A stretch of DNA of 64,000 nucleotides from Zhenhengia yiwuensis (GTDB lineage: Bacteria; Bacillota; Clostridia; Lachnospirales; Cellulosilyticaceae). The translations under genes and the position numbers were made by a program. This document shows positions 25,213 to 34,506 of this stretch, one piece after another; positions within the stretch are counted from its first letter, which is position 1; each line of letters begins with the position of its first letter. The stretch lies in the NCBI RefSeq assembly GCF_014384995.1, contig NZ_JACRSY010000008.1:71674-135673 (forward strand). Direction: 5' to 3'. The notes beneath the pieces were generated by a model that was given only the letters and a program-made list of their open reading frames with translations, had not been told where the DNA came from and did no database searches.

Positions 25213-26451
25213 TCATTTAAATCTACGCTCTTCTAATCTGTCTATTAATGCTTTATAAGTTTTAATTTCTAGTACTTTCGAAGGTTCATAGACTTCAACC
25301 TTCTCTTGCTTATTAAACCAAATAGGGTAAATCCCTGCATTTTGTGCACCTATCACATCATATTTAAAACTATTACCTATGTACCATACTTCCTCTGATT
25401 TTAAGTTAAGTTTTTTAAGCGCCAATTCAAAAATTCTTTTATTTGGTTTTCTAAAGCCATATTCACTTGTTGAAATAACAAATTCAAACCGCCTATCATC
25501 AATGTCATATGCTCTTAACTCTTCCCTTATAGCTTCTTCTGAAAAGGAGGAGTTGCTTAATATGGCCTTCCTAATCCCCTGCTTTTCTAGATAATCTAAA
25601 AACTCTAGTACACCTTCCATAGCCATTCCTTTAAAAGCTGATTGGTTAAAGATATTTTCCATTTGTATAGGGTCTAGCTCAAAGGAAATACTGTGCATTT
25701 CATAAAGAAAGCGTTGAAAACTTCTCATACTGTATTCAATCCCTGTCTGCTCTCTTGATTCATTAAAAGCCTCTCCCATTTCTATAGCATAAGTTTGTAT
25801 TTCTTCTGCCGTTACTTGGTCTGGATTATGAGCTTTCTCTAATAAAGCTTTGGTTCCTTCTAACGGCTCAGCTTCTATATATTCTATCAGTGTATCCCCT
25901 GCATCAAATAAAATAGCTTTAGGCCTATGCATCTTTCTATTTTGCTCTTTCCACCTAAGTGCATCACGTTCCATCTGCTTTACAAAATCATCTTTTCCAT
26001 CGCAATAGGCTTCTATATCATTTGGATATGTTAATGCTAGAGTTTCTTTTAACTTACCATATTCTAAGGCTACGTCATCATGTACTCTTAGATAATCACG
26101 TACTGCCAGATGCCTCTTGATATTTTCCGCATTACTCTCCTCAAAGATATGTACTTGGTGTGTGCGTTCATCTTTACTTTTTCTAAGGTATCTTCGTCCT
26201 TTTATACCAAACTCACCCATGCACTCATAACCTATTTTTTCGAATTCCAAGTTAAACGCATCCACTTCTTCAATCTTTTTAACTACAGGCATGATATCAA
26301 TAATTGGTTTTGCCTTTAATCCCTCAACAGATGTACTGCCAATATGATGTACTTCAACAAGCAAATCCCCTAGAATATATTCAATGGCCTTAGCCTCTTG
26401 CTCATACATCATTTTCCATTCTTTATTATAATCTACAACTTGTACTCTCAT
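25213..26451 (-). CDS. GrpB-family/HAD-hydrolase fusion protein
   Basis: A 412-residue two-domain protein. Residues 1-170 are a GrpB (UPF0157) domain: VVDYNKEWKMMYEQEA, VEVHHIGSTSVEGLKAKPIID, and HQVHIF, a nucleotidyltransferase-like fold of unknown substrate. Residues about 178-405 are a HAD phosphatase: motif I ILFDAGDTLI, a cap, motif II KAILSNSSF, motif III RKPNKRIFELAL and motif IV EVWYIGNSFKYDVIGAQNAG. In motif I the second Asp, usually DXDGTL, is Gly-Asp (DAGDTL), seen in some HAD proteins. GGGGGGG lies five bases before the ATG at 26451. The two are usually separate genes; the fusion suggests a linked transfer and dephosphorylation step. Confidence 0.88.
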   Translation of the reverse strand: MRVQVVDYNKEWKMMYEQEAKAIEYILGDLLVEVHHIGSTSVEGLKAKPIIDIMPVVKKIEEVDAFNLEFEKIGYECMGEFGIKGRRYLRKSKDERTHQVHIFEESNAENIKRHLAVRDYLRVHDDVALEYGKLKETLALTYPNDIEAYCDGKDDFVKQMERDALRWKEQNRKMHRPKAILFDAGDTLIEYIEAEPLEGTKALLEKAHNPDQVTAEEIQTYAIEMGEAFNESREQTGIEYSMRSFQRFLYEMHSISFELDPIQMENIFNQSAFKGMAMEGVLEFLDYLEKQGIRKAILSNSSFSEEAIREELRAYDIDDRRFEFVISTSEYGFRKPNKRIFELALKKLNLKSEEVWYIGNSFKYDVIGAQNAGIYPIWFNKQEKVEVYEPSKVLEIKTYKALIDRLEERRFK

Positions 26452-26658
26452 CTTTGCCCCCCCTTCTAAAAATAAACACAAATCTTCTTTAGCAACCTTT
26501 AGTAGTGATTATATCATAACACTGATAATCTTTTGTATTATTCCGAAATCTACATTGATAAATTATTATTTTTCTTCGTATAGATTGCTTATTCTTATTT
26601 CTAATGTTATGGTCGTATTAAGAACAATATTTCTAACAATAAATGAGGATATACACTT

Positions 26659-27327
26659 ATGACACAAGTAAAAACAGTATTAGATAAATTAAAAATTGAA
26701 AACTATAAAAACAGATTATTCTTAAATGTACCCGATACAGTTACGGAGCTACAAGATATTTTTGCAGATTATAAGGTACAACAAACCCAATATGATCGTA
26801 TATTTTCCTTTGTATTTTCTTTAGAGGAATTTGAAAAAGCTATTGATGAGGTTGTAGAACAAAATTTACTAGCAGAGGGAGGCTACCTTTATCTGGTCTA
26901 TCCTAAAAAAGGTAATAAACACTATGATACCTTTATCCATAGAGACAGTATTATGACACTCCCTATGGATGAAGATGGCTATTTCAAAGAAAGTTTATTA
27001 AAATTTTCAAGAATGGTCGCTTTTAATGATACTTTTACAGTCTGTGGCTTAAGACATCTCAAAAAAGCATTAAAAAAATCCCCTAAACCTAGTCAGTGTG
27101 TAGATGATTATAAAGATAAAGTTACAGATTTAAAGGTCTATTTCCAAAACCAACCTGAAATTCTTGAACGCTACGTGGCACTGACCCCAGGCTATCAAAG
27201 AGATTGGGCACGTTACGTCTATAGTGCTAGAACGCAAAACACTATTGATAAACGCTTAATAGAGATGGCAGAAATCTTAAAGCAAGGCTTCAAGACTAAG
27301 CAGCTCTACACTAAAAGCAAACAATAA
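26659..27327 (+). CDS. YdeI/OmpD-associated-like protein
   Basis: A 222-residue cytoplasmic protein. The C-terminal third, LTPGYQRDWARYVYSAR, TIDKRLIEMAEILKQG, matches the YdeI (bacteriocin-protection, OmpD-associated) domain. The N-terminal part has a DUF3052-like alternation (NRLFLNVPDTVTELQDIF, FVFSLEEFEKAIDEV, GGYLYLVYPKKG). Function in Firmicutes is unknown. Transcribed alone and divergently from the GrpB-HAD gene; it ends at a strong terminator. The ribosome site is modest (GAGG about 13 bases upstream). Confidence 0.8.
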   Translation: MTQVKTVLDKLKIENYKNRLFLNVPDTVTELQDIFADYKVQQTQYDRIFSFVFSLEEFEKAIDEVVEQNLLAEGGYLYLVYPKKGNKHYDTFIHRDSIMTLPMDEDGYFKESLLKFSRMVAFNDTFTVCGLRHLKKALKKSPKPSQCVDDYKDKVTDLKVYFQNQPEILERYVALTPGYQRDWARYVYSARTQNTIDKRLIEMAEILKQGFKTKQLYTKSKQ

Positions 27328-27350
27328 AGTCCCCTTATCTTATAAATCTA

Positions 27351-27388
27351 AAAAAGCCTTACACTAGACAAATAGTGCAAGGCTTTTT
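27351..27388. terminator. bidirectional terminator
   Basis: AAAAAGCCTTACACT / AGTG.AAGGCTTTTT with one bulge, between two converging genes; T-runs on both strands. Confidence 0.85.
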
Positions 27389-27405
27389 ATCTTTAAACCA
27401 ATAAA

Positions 27406-28617
27406 TTAACTTAACAATTTAGTCCACTTATTAATAATAAATGTAATCAGGAGATACATAGGCATTACACCCCAGAAGGCCTCAATCATCGTTACTTGCC
27501 CTTCTAAGCGATAGACTAACATAATAGTTATAAAACTCAGCATAATAGCACCTAAAGTACTATAGAACAATGTCTTACCCTCTTCTACTTTAGCTATTTT
27601 ACTAAAGGCTAGCATCCCTATACAAGTTATGCTAAAACCTCCTACTATCATGGCTTTTATTCCGTTATACCATCCATCTCCTATTAAAGCAGGCAAGGCC
27701 TGTAACTGTCTGCTATTTTCTATGAATCCATCTATGAGTTTTGACCAGAATGTAAAGTCTGACCATTTATTTGGAATAATATAAGAAGGTATGTAGGTTA
27801 TAAACTGCATCATCTCTATTGTTATCCAGGTTAAACCTAGTGCTATAATACTTAAAAGAATAGCTGATACCCAGTATCTATGGGTACTATAGATGAATTT
27901 ATACAGTTTAATAAGACCATAAAGTCCTAATAGATAACCTGGTAAAAGTGCTAGTCCACTTAATAAAATGCTCGTTAAAGATAAGTTTCTTAGTACGCTT
28001 TCAGGCAAGTTATATTTAAATTTTAATGTACTTATCACCCCTTCTACATTTTCTTTATCTACAAGTTGTACCCTCAGCGCACTAAACTTTGTTTCTTTAT
28101 CTGCCATATCTGCTTGGGTGATGATTCTATTACTTTTTTCTTTAAGTACACCTCTTACCACATACGCCTTATCCTCTACTATAAGACTTTGACCTACAAC
28201 ATCGGTACTTCCCCACAAGCTATAGGCTACACCTTCACTTATGATTGTACCTTCCCCATCACCTTCATAGAGTGTTTGTCCTTGTAGTTTTTCTACAGGA
28301 AACAGCATGGTTAGGTTGCCATATACTTTAACAACTTCTCCTATTACATTTTTAGCAAGTTCTTTATTCCTTAAATCTTCTTTAGGGCTTTGCTCCCATG
28401 CTATAAAACTTTTTACGATTTTTTCACTACTTTCACTTTCTCCTTTTTGAAGGTTCTTCATCGTCTCAGCATCCAGCTTTTCTCTATCATAGCGAAGTTC
28501 TACTACATCTTGTAATACTTGTATTTTCTGCGCATTTGTTAGACATATACTCCATGCCAATAAGGTTATAAATACAACAAGTACATATGAAATAATGCGC
28601 TTATAATCCCTCATCAT
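27406..28617 (-). CDS. MacB-core-like membrane protein
   Basis: A 403-residue membrane protein with one N-terminal helix (near 10-28), an outside domain of about 190 residues and five C-terminal helices. The outside domain has ISEGVAYSLWGSTDVVGQSL and AYVVRGVLKEKS, resembling the periplasmic core of MacB-type permeases, in which a similar GSxDVVGQ stretch is diagnostic. The C-terminal helices do not look like a standard FtsX set, so it is a relative with altered topology. Its start overlaps the HlyD-like gene by four bases (ATGA). It is last in a five-gene operon. Family knowledge pairs MacB-like proteins with HlyD/MacA-like adaptors, matching the neighbour, but no ATPase is present. Confidence 0.75.
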   Translation of the reverse strand: MMRDYKRIISYVLVVFITLLAWSICLTNAQKIQVLQDVVELRYDREKLDAETMKNLQKGESESSEKIVKSFIAWEQSPKEDLRNKELAKNVIGEVVKVYGNLTMLFPVEKLQGQTLYEGDGEGTIISEGVAYSLWGSTDVVGQSLIVEDKAYVVRGVLKEKSNRIITQADMADKETKFSALRVQLVDKENVEGVISTLKFKYNLPESVLRNLSLTSILLSGLALLPGYLLGLYGLIKLYKFIYSTHRYWVSAILLSIIALGLTWITIEMMQFITYIPSYIIPNKWSDFTFWSKLIDGFIENSRQLQALPALIGDGWYNGIKAMIVGGFSITCIGMLAFSKIAKVEEGKTLFYSTLGAIMLSFITIMLVYRLEGQVTMIEAFWGVMPMYLLITFIINKWTKLLS

Positions 28618-30404
28618 TGTTCAACCAGGCGAACTCTATCACCTGCTGAGATTGGTTTATTACTTTTGACAATGACTGTATCTTGCGCTCCTAGTGCCCC
28701 TTCTACAGCTGCACTCCTTTGGTTTTTATCTAGAATCATTATATCTACTCTATCTGCAATGATTTCCTCACCAAGTGTTGTTGTTTGTTGCTTTGCTACA
28801 AGTACATAGTAACTTCCATTCTCTTCTCTTAGTGCTTCAATCGGTATGATATAACGGTATTTATCTGATTCCTGAATCACCTTCATCATAGCGCCCATAC
28901 CTGGTTCACCCTTTGGCACACTAATACTTATTTTCTTCTTACCTTCTGTATCACCTTGTACAGGTACAATACTTTCTACTATGCTATCTCCTACAGGCAT
29001 CTTATCCCCGTCTAGAGTAACTTCTACTTGGTCTCCTATTTTAATAAGTTCTGCTTCCTCTTTAGTGAGCTCAGTCTCAAGTATATAGCTACTTGTATCT
29101 CCTACAAAGACAAGAAGGTCTCCTTTTGTTGTGGTATCACCTTTTGTAACTTTTACTTCTCTAATAATACCTGATGAAGGTGCTTTTAATTGTCCACCTT
29201 CTTTAATAGCTTTTTCTAACTTACTTATTTCTCTTTCCTTTGCTTCTATATCTAAGAGCATAAGCTCCTTTTCAATACCTTCTTTTTGAAGATTTTGCTC
29301 TTTACTAAGTGCTAGATTTTCTTCTTCGCCTTCTGCTTTTACTAAATCTTTTTTTGCACTTTCTATTTTTCTATTTAAATCAGCTATTGTATCTTCCTTA
29401 CTTACTAGTGCATCTTCTAATAAGCGTTCTTGTTCTTTTACCTGATTTCTTGCTGCTTTAACCTTTTCTTCTTCTTGCTTAAGACTTTCATCATCGATTT
29501 CGCCATTTTCAAGTCTTTTTACTTTATCCTTAGCTTTTTGGAGTGACTCTTCAGCTGCTTTGATAGTACGCTCCCAGTCTGATTTTGTTATTTCATATTC
29601 CATCTCGGCACGTTCTAATGCCTGAAGAGCACTTGTTGCTTCCCCTCCTCCTAAAAGCCATAAGTTTTCTTTTGCCTCATCTACTGTTTGCTGAGCTCTC
29701 TTAATGGCTTTGTCTTTTTCATATTTTTGAGTCTCTAAATGCTTTTGTGCTTCTTTTTCTTCTTCTTTTGCTTTTTTAAGTTGTTCCTCTAAGCTTTCAC
29801 CTTGAAAAGTAGCTAAGTTCTCTTCAGCTTCCTTTAAGTCTTCCTCAGCTTCTTTTACCTTCTCTTTAGCACGTTCTATTTTTACATCTTCTTTTTTCAC
29901 AAGATTGATTTTATCTTCTTCAAGGTCAGCTAATGTTTTTTTTGCTGTTTCCATAGGTGAACTATTAGCTGTAAAGTCTTTATTGAGGCTAAGTTGTTCC
30001 AGTCTAAGTTGTAACTTCTTTAAATCATCTCTTGCAGTATCTAGTTTCTCTTTTATCTCTTTAGCATCCAGTTCTAAAAGTACATCCCCTTTTTGAACGC
30101 GCTGTCCTGCTTCTACAAACACATTTTTTACAAGAAGACCTTCTCCTACTTCCATGCTTTCTTCATTTTTTGGCTTTAAGCTACCACGTACTTCCACTTT
30201 CTGTTCAATACGTCCACCCTTTGGTCTTTGGGCCACTACTTGCGGCGTTGTAAGTGCATCGGCAGATTTTGAAAGCCCTGTAAATGCCACCATAATAATG
30301 AGAAAGCCTGCTAATGCTTTTATAGCTATTTGCTTAACTTTATCCCTCTCCTCTTTTGGAGTAGGTAATTCTTTTTTAAGTTGATTTTTTAAATTCATAT
30401 TCAT
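28614..30404 (-). CDS. HlyD/MacA-type adaptor with long coiled coil
   Basis: A 596-residue membrane-fusion-type protein. One transmembrane helix lies near residues 33-52 (AGFLIIMVAFTGLS). Next come the first half of a lipoyl-like domain (GLLVKNVFVEAGQRVQKGDV) and about 270 residues of Lys/Glu-rich heptads forming a long coiled coil. The second lipoyl half follows (LKAPSSGIIREVKVTKGDT), then a beta-barrel region (LETELTKEEAELIKIGDQV). The coiled coil is far longer than in usual MacA. Adaptors of this kind bridge inner-membrane transporters to further partners; in a Gram-positive cell it would span the wall zone. The ATG at 30404 follows AAAGG by eight bases. It is the fourth gene of the operon. 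Confidence 0.9.
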   Translation of the reverse strand: MNMNLKNQLKKELPTPKEERDKVKQIAIKALAGFLIIMVAFTGLSKSADALTTPQVVAQRPKGGRIEQKVEVRGSLKPKNEESMEVGEGLLVKNVFVEAGQRVQKGDVLLELDAKEIKEKLDTARDDLKKLQLRLEQLSLNKDFTANSSPMETAKKTLADLEEDKINLVKKEDVKIERAKEKVKEAEEDLKEAEENLATFQGESLEEQLKKAKEEEKEAQKHLETQKYEKDKAIKRAQQTVDEAKENLWLLGGGEATSALQALERAEMEYEITKSDWERTIKAAEESLQKAKDKVKRLENGEIDDESLKQEEEKVKAARNQVKEQERLLEDALVSKEDTIADLNRKIESAKKDLVKAEGEEENLALSKEQNLQKEGIEKELMLLDIEAKEREISKLEKAIKEGGQLKAPSSGIIREVKVTKGDTTTKGDLLVFVGDTSSYILETELTKEEAELIKIGDQVEVTLDGDKMPVGDSIVESIVPVQGDTEGKKKISISVPKGEPGMGAMMKVIQESDKYRYIIPIEALREENGSYYVLVAKQQTTTLGEEIIADRVDIMILDKNQRSAAVEGALGAQDTVIVKSNKPISAGDRVRLVEQ

Positions 30405-30429
30405 CTTTTTAACCTTTCTCCTTTTTACA

Positions 30430-31269
30430 CTACTCTTTAAGTCCAGCTGCACGAATCCCTGCTTCTAAGTCATTTTGCCCCCATAAGAAGACTAAAAGAG
30501 CTGGAATAAGCATGATAACTGATGCCACTATAGAAACACTAAGCTGATCTACGGCAATCTGCGGCAAATACAATGATAACGGCCATAAGGATTTATCTTG
30601 TATAAATGTAAGAGGCTGCTCAATCATATTCCAGTATTCTAAAAAGCCTAGTACAAGAGCAGATACAATACCTGCTGCCCCTAATGGTAACCCTATATGT
30701 ATAAAAGTTCTAAAATGCCCTGCCCCATCCATCTTGGTTGCTTCTATCATAGCCTCTGGTATAGATTTGAAGAAGCGGTACATAATGAATACTGGAAATG
30801 TAGAAAAGACAAGTGGGTAGATAAGTGCACCTCTTGTATTAAGTAAATTCATTTTATCAAGAACAAGGTAATTGGGTACCATGGTTACCTGAAAAGGCAT
30901 AAGCATAAGGGCTATATAAAGTGTAAAAAGTAACTTTTTGCATGGAAATTCAAATCTTGCAAAAGCCCATGCCGCTGGCATCCCAAAGCATACTTGCCCA
31001 ATCAAAATAGGTACAACAATCTTAATAGAATTCCAAAACATAGCAAAAAACGCTGGAGAGTCTAATAATAACTCTATATAAGGCGCCATTGTGGGATAGG
31101 CTGGAATAAGTGGCCATTTTGCAAAGCCAGAACCTCCTAAAAGCACAGGACCAAAGTATGTCTTAATCTCATCAATAGGCATAAGTGAACCACTTATAAG
31201 CATCCATAAAGGTAACCACACAATAAGTGCTAGGAAACTGACTAGCGTTATAGGTATATATTTTTTCAT
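30430..31269 (-). CDS. carbohydrate ABC transporter permease (MalG type)
   Basis: A 279-residue membrane protein with six helices, CUT1 family of sugar importers. The EAA loop that docks the ATPase is EATKMDGAGHFRTFIHIGLP. FQVTMVPNYLVLDKMNLLNT is also typical of MalG-like permeases. It starts on the stop of the first permease gene (TAATG) and is followed after 25 bases by the HlyD-like gene. An ATPase is needed for import, but none is encoded nearby; many Firmicutes share one MsmX-like ATPase among several such importers, which would explain its absence. Substrate unknown. Confidence 0.92.
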   Translation of the reverse strand: MKKYIPITLVSFLALIVWLPLWMLISGSLMPIDEIKTYFGPVLLGGSGFAKWPLIPAYPTMAPYIELLLDSPAFFAMFWNSIKIVVPILIGQVCFGMPAAWAFARFEFPCKKLLFTLYIALMLMPFQVTMVPNYLVLDKMNLLNTRGALIYPLVFSTFPVFIMYRFFKSIPEAMIEATKMDGAGHFRTFIHIGLPLGAAGIVSALVLGFLEYWNMIEQPLTFIQDKSLWPLSLYLPQIAVDQLSVSIVASVIMLIPALLVFLWGQNDLEAGIRAAGLKE

Positions 31270-32183
31270 TAGTCCTCATCCCCTTCCCAAGTTCTTTGCA
31301 ATAGTAAAATCAATATCAAAATAACCCCTGCAACTATGGTAGCTGCTGCTGATAATTTATCAATGTCTAAGGACACAAACCAATTGTTAAATAAATGCTG
31401 AAGCATATACATACTATCATGTGGATAATCCCCTGCAATGAGGTAGGCCTCCCTAAATACTTTAAAAGAGTTAAGCAGTGACAATACGACTATAGTAAAT
31501 AAAGTTGGTAAAAGCTGAGGTATTGTAATCTTTGTAAATTGCTGCCAGCTACTTGCACCATCTACCTTTGCTGCCTCATATATTGCTGGTGAAATGGTAC
31601 TAAGTCCTGCTAGCCAAAGTACCATATCATACCCAATGTTACGCCATAAATAACTTGCAACAAGAATCCAAAAAGCCCAATCCGTCTTCATCCAGTCTAC
31701 TCTTTGCCCCCCAAGTGCTATAATCCCACGACTTAAAAGTCCATTTTGGTGAAAGAGAACTTGCCATAAAAGTACCACTGAAGCTACTGGAATAGCCATG
31801 GGTAAAAGGAATGTCATCTTAAATAACTGCGCCTTCTTCCCAATAGCATTAATTAAAAGGGCAAGCCCTAAAGAAGCTATAACTAATAAAGGAATACAAA
31901 TAAGTGTAAATTTTAAAGTATTTCCTCCTGCTAACTTAAAGGCATCATTTTGAAAAATAGTAGCGTAATTTTTAAGCCCTACAAATTCACCACTCATAGC
32001 CCCGAAGAAAGACCTACGTATAACATCTATAAAAGGAATAAAAATAAAAACCATTACCCCTATAAGACTTGGTAACAAAAAGCAAAGAGCGACTTTTAAG
32101 TCACTCTTTTTTTTATTCTGCCAAATAGGCTCTTGTGCGTTTTGCTGCTGCTTCGGCAGCTTCATTTGCTGTTTTCTCGCCAT
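31269..32183 (-). CDS. sugar ABC transporter permease (MalF type)
   Basis: A 304-residue permease with six helices. The EAA loop is EAAKVDGASSWQQFTKITIP. The N-terminus has a hydrophilic Gln/Lys-rich stretch (KLPKQQQNAQEPIWQNKKKS) before the first helix (ALCFLLPSLIGVMVFIFIP). AAAGG lies eight bases before the ATG at 32183, which is inside the 3' end of the lipoprotein gene, giving a 71-base overlap in a different frame. A later in-frame ATG at 32165 would shorten this only slightly. It forms the transmembrane pair with the MalG-type partner. Confidence 0.92.
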   Translation of the reverse strand: MARKQQMKLPKQQQNAQEPIWQNKKKSDLKVALCFLLPSLIGVMVFIFIPFIDVIRRSFFGAMSGEFVGLKNYATIFQNDAFKLAGGNTLKFTLICIPLLVIASLGLALLINAIGKKAQLFKMTFLLPMAIPVASVVLLWQVLFHQNGLLSRGIIALGGQRVDWMKTDWAFWILVASYLWRNIGYDMVLWLAGLSTISPAIYEAAKVDGASSWQQFTKITIPQLLPTLFTIVVLSLLNSFKVFREAYLIAGDYPHDSMYMLQHLFNNWFVSLDIDKLSAAATIVAGVILILILLLQRTWEGDED

Positions 32184-34326
32184 TAAAGTATCCTTTCGTT
32201 TCTTCTATAATAAGATTCATAAGCACTTCATCTGTCATTGCCGGAATCGTAAGTTTATCTACTTGTTCTTTAAGTTTTGTATAAGACTCTTGTGTTGCAG
32301 GCTGCATCTTGATAGGCTTTTCAATAGCCATTCCCATTGCGGCCATCATACCATCTTCATTTATTATTGCTTGTTCTTCTAATGCTTCTTTATCGATAGG
32401 GAAACCTTCATATAAATCTACTTTTTGAACCTCTTTAGACATAGCTAGTTTTACAATCTCACTTGCAATATCTTTGTTTTTACTATTAGCATTAATCCCT
32501 ACAATGCCTACTGGATTGTATACGCCGCCATCCTTAGCTAGAACAGCTCCAAAGTCTCCATCACCTCTTTGCATAATAGCTGAATTTAAATACGGGATTT
32601 CCATGAATGCTTCAACTTCTGTCATGTGTAGTTCAACATCCTTATGCGCCATATATTCTGTTGATAATGTATTTTTAATACTTTCCTGAATAGCAGGATC
32701 ATCTGCATCGTTAAACTCTATAGTCATACCTGATGATGATGAGTTCATACTAGGTGCTTCATCTGCCCCACCTTGGCCTGATAATGTATTGATAGACTCT
32801 ATGAAGGTTACAAAAGCATCTTCTTTAATTTGCCCTGTTTCATCCATCCATTCATGGGCTGTAATACCGTATAATTTCTTCATAAGCTCCTCTGGTGTCA
32901 TGCTATAAAATACTTGTTTATCTGGATTCTCCTTAGCCCAATCTGCAAGCCCTTCAAGGGAATCTACACCATTTACAAGCTCTTTGTTCCCCCATAGGGT
33001 TGGTACCTTAAAGCGTGTTGGAAGTGCATAAATAGAACCATCTTCTTGCCTATACGCCTCTGTAATATTTTCTAACCACTTACCACTATCTCTCATACCG
33101 TCTACCCAATCACTCATATCTAAAAGTACACCTTTCTCCATATAAGATTGTATTGGAAGTCCATCAAGTACAAGTATGTCTGGACCCTTCCCTGCTAAAA
33201 GCTGGGTATTAAGTGTACGGATTGCATCAGCCTTTGTAAGGGTATCACCCTCCTGAATACCTACTTGTATATTAATAAATACCTCTTGGTTTTGGCGCTG
33301 ATACTCTGCTACTGCTTGTCTAATCGTCCTATTATCCTCTAACATATATAAGTTTACTTCTGTTGTTGGTCTAGATGGTACATTTGGATCAAAATGATAA
33401 TTTAAAAGTGTATAAGCTCCTTCTACACTATCAAAAGCTACACTAAATTCATCATTACCTTTCATAGCTACTTGTCTTACAAATAGAGATGGCGTTCCAA
33501 ATGAACTTGTGCTACTTTCAATTACATTCTCCCAAATACTACCACCTGGTGCTAATCTACTTACGCCCTCTGTATTCACAATGTAGACATTGCCTTCATC
33601 ATTACTTAGAAGCTTGCTTCCCCAAAGTGTGCCTTCATAAGGAATAAAGTTCTCCTCATCGCCAGATTCTAAATTAAAGGCTACAAGCCCCCCGCGCTGT
33701 GCATCTATTACCATTAATTGATTATCAACAACTACAACTTCACCCTCTGTTCCTGTTACACTATATTCAGTAATTACACTACCATCTGCCTCATTAATTC
33801 TTACTACACCATTATTCATGCCTACAAAGATGCTTCCCTCTTCATCCACCTTAATAGCTGAAATATAACTACTTTCATCTACTTCATAAGGGATTTCCTC
33901 TACTTTATTACCTTCTGATAACTTTCCTATACGTGTTTTAAAGTCTGGATTATAATATAGAGCGTAATACTCTCCTTTTTCATTAGAAGTGATTGCTGAT
34001 AGCTGATTTCCAGCACTTATAAGGTCATTTAACCATGTAGCATCTTTACTCTCCCAGCTTTTCCCATCTTTTGAAGTATAAGCAACAACCTGATTTCCAG
34101 AAGCATAACCATGAATCTCCATTGTGCCATCACTATTTACTTTATAATCTATTAAAGACTTTATCTCTTTAGGCATATCTACCGTTTCTTCTATATAACG
34201 TCCCATTGGAATATCTTGACTTACGCTACTTTTTTCACCTGCTATATTATTACTACACCCTGTCACTCCAAATGCTGTTGCCCCAATTAATAGGCCTACC
34301 ATGAGTTTATATATATGTTTTTTCAT
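32113..34326 (-). CDS. lipoprotein: propeller-like domain fused to a solute-binding domain
   Basis: A 737-residue lipoprotein. The signal ends in the lipobox GVTGC, so Cys24 is lipidated. Residues about 50-320 form repeated beta-rich units with alternating signatures (YISAIKVDEEGSIFVGMNNG, SKLLSNDEGNVYIVNTEG, QLSAITSNEKGEYYALYYN), propeller-like. Residues about 330-737 are an extracellular solute-binding domain of the sugar-import class: EVNLYMLEDNRTIRQAVAEY, LNTQLLAGKGPDILVLDG, EDGSIYALPTRFKVPTLWGN. Solute-binding proteins normally lack the front domain, so the protein could sense or bind a second ligand. AAGGAG lies six bases before the ATG. It heads the five-gene operon and is divergent from a two-component system. 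Confidence 0.88.
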   Translation of the reverse strand: MKKHIYKLMVGLLIGATAFGVTGCSNNIAGEKSSVSQDIPMGRYIEETVDMPKEIKSLIDYKVNSDGTMEIHGYASGNQVVAYTSKDGKSWESKDATWLNDLISAGNQLSAITSNEKGEYYALYYNPDFKTRIGKLSEGNKVEEIPYEVDESSYISAIKVDEEGSIFVGMNNGVVRINEADGSVITEYSVTGTEGEVVVVDNQLMVIDAQRGGLVAFNLESGDEENFIPYEGTLWGSKLLSNDEGNVYIVNTEGVSRLAPGGSIWENVIESSTSSFGTPSLFVRQVAMKGNDEFSVAFDSVEGAYTLLNYHFDPNVPSRPTTEVNLYMLEDNRTIRQAVAEYQRQNQEVFINIQVGIQEGDTLTKADAIRTLNTQLLAGKGPDILVLDGLPIQSYMEKGVLLDMSDWVDGMRDSGKWLENITEAYRQEDGSIYALPTRFKVPTLWGNKELVNGVDSLEGLADWAKENPDKQVFYSMTPEELMKKLYGITAHEWMDETGQIKEDAFVTFIESINTLSGQGGADEAPSMNSSSSGMTIEFNDADDPAIQESIKNTLSTEYMAHKDVELHMTEVEAFMEIPYLNSAIMQRGDGDFGAVLAKDGGVYNPVGIVGINANSKNKDIASEIVKLAMSKEVQKVDLYEGFPIDKEALEEQAIINEDGMMAAMGMAIEKPIKMQPATQESYTKLKEQVDKLTIPAMTDEVLMNLIIEETKGYFNGEKTANEAAEAAAKRTRAYLAE

Positions 34327-34506
34327 CTTCTACTCCTTACTTATCTTATTTTTTATTTATTTAATATAATTCTACTTATCTTATCTCTAAATAACCTCTA
34401 AAAACTTTAAAGCTTTTATGAATTTCAAAAGAATTTTCGTCTTATCCATCAATAAATGCTATAATAAAAAATATTTATCTTATAATGATGACTTAAGGAG
34501 GCAAAT

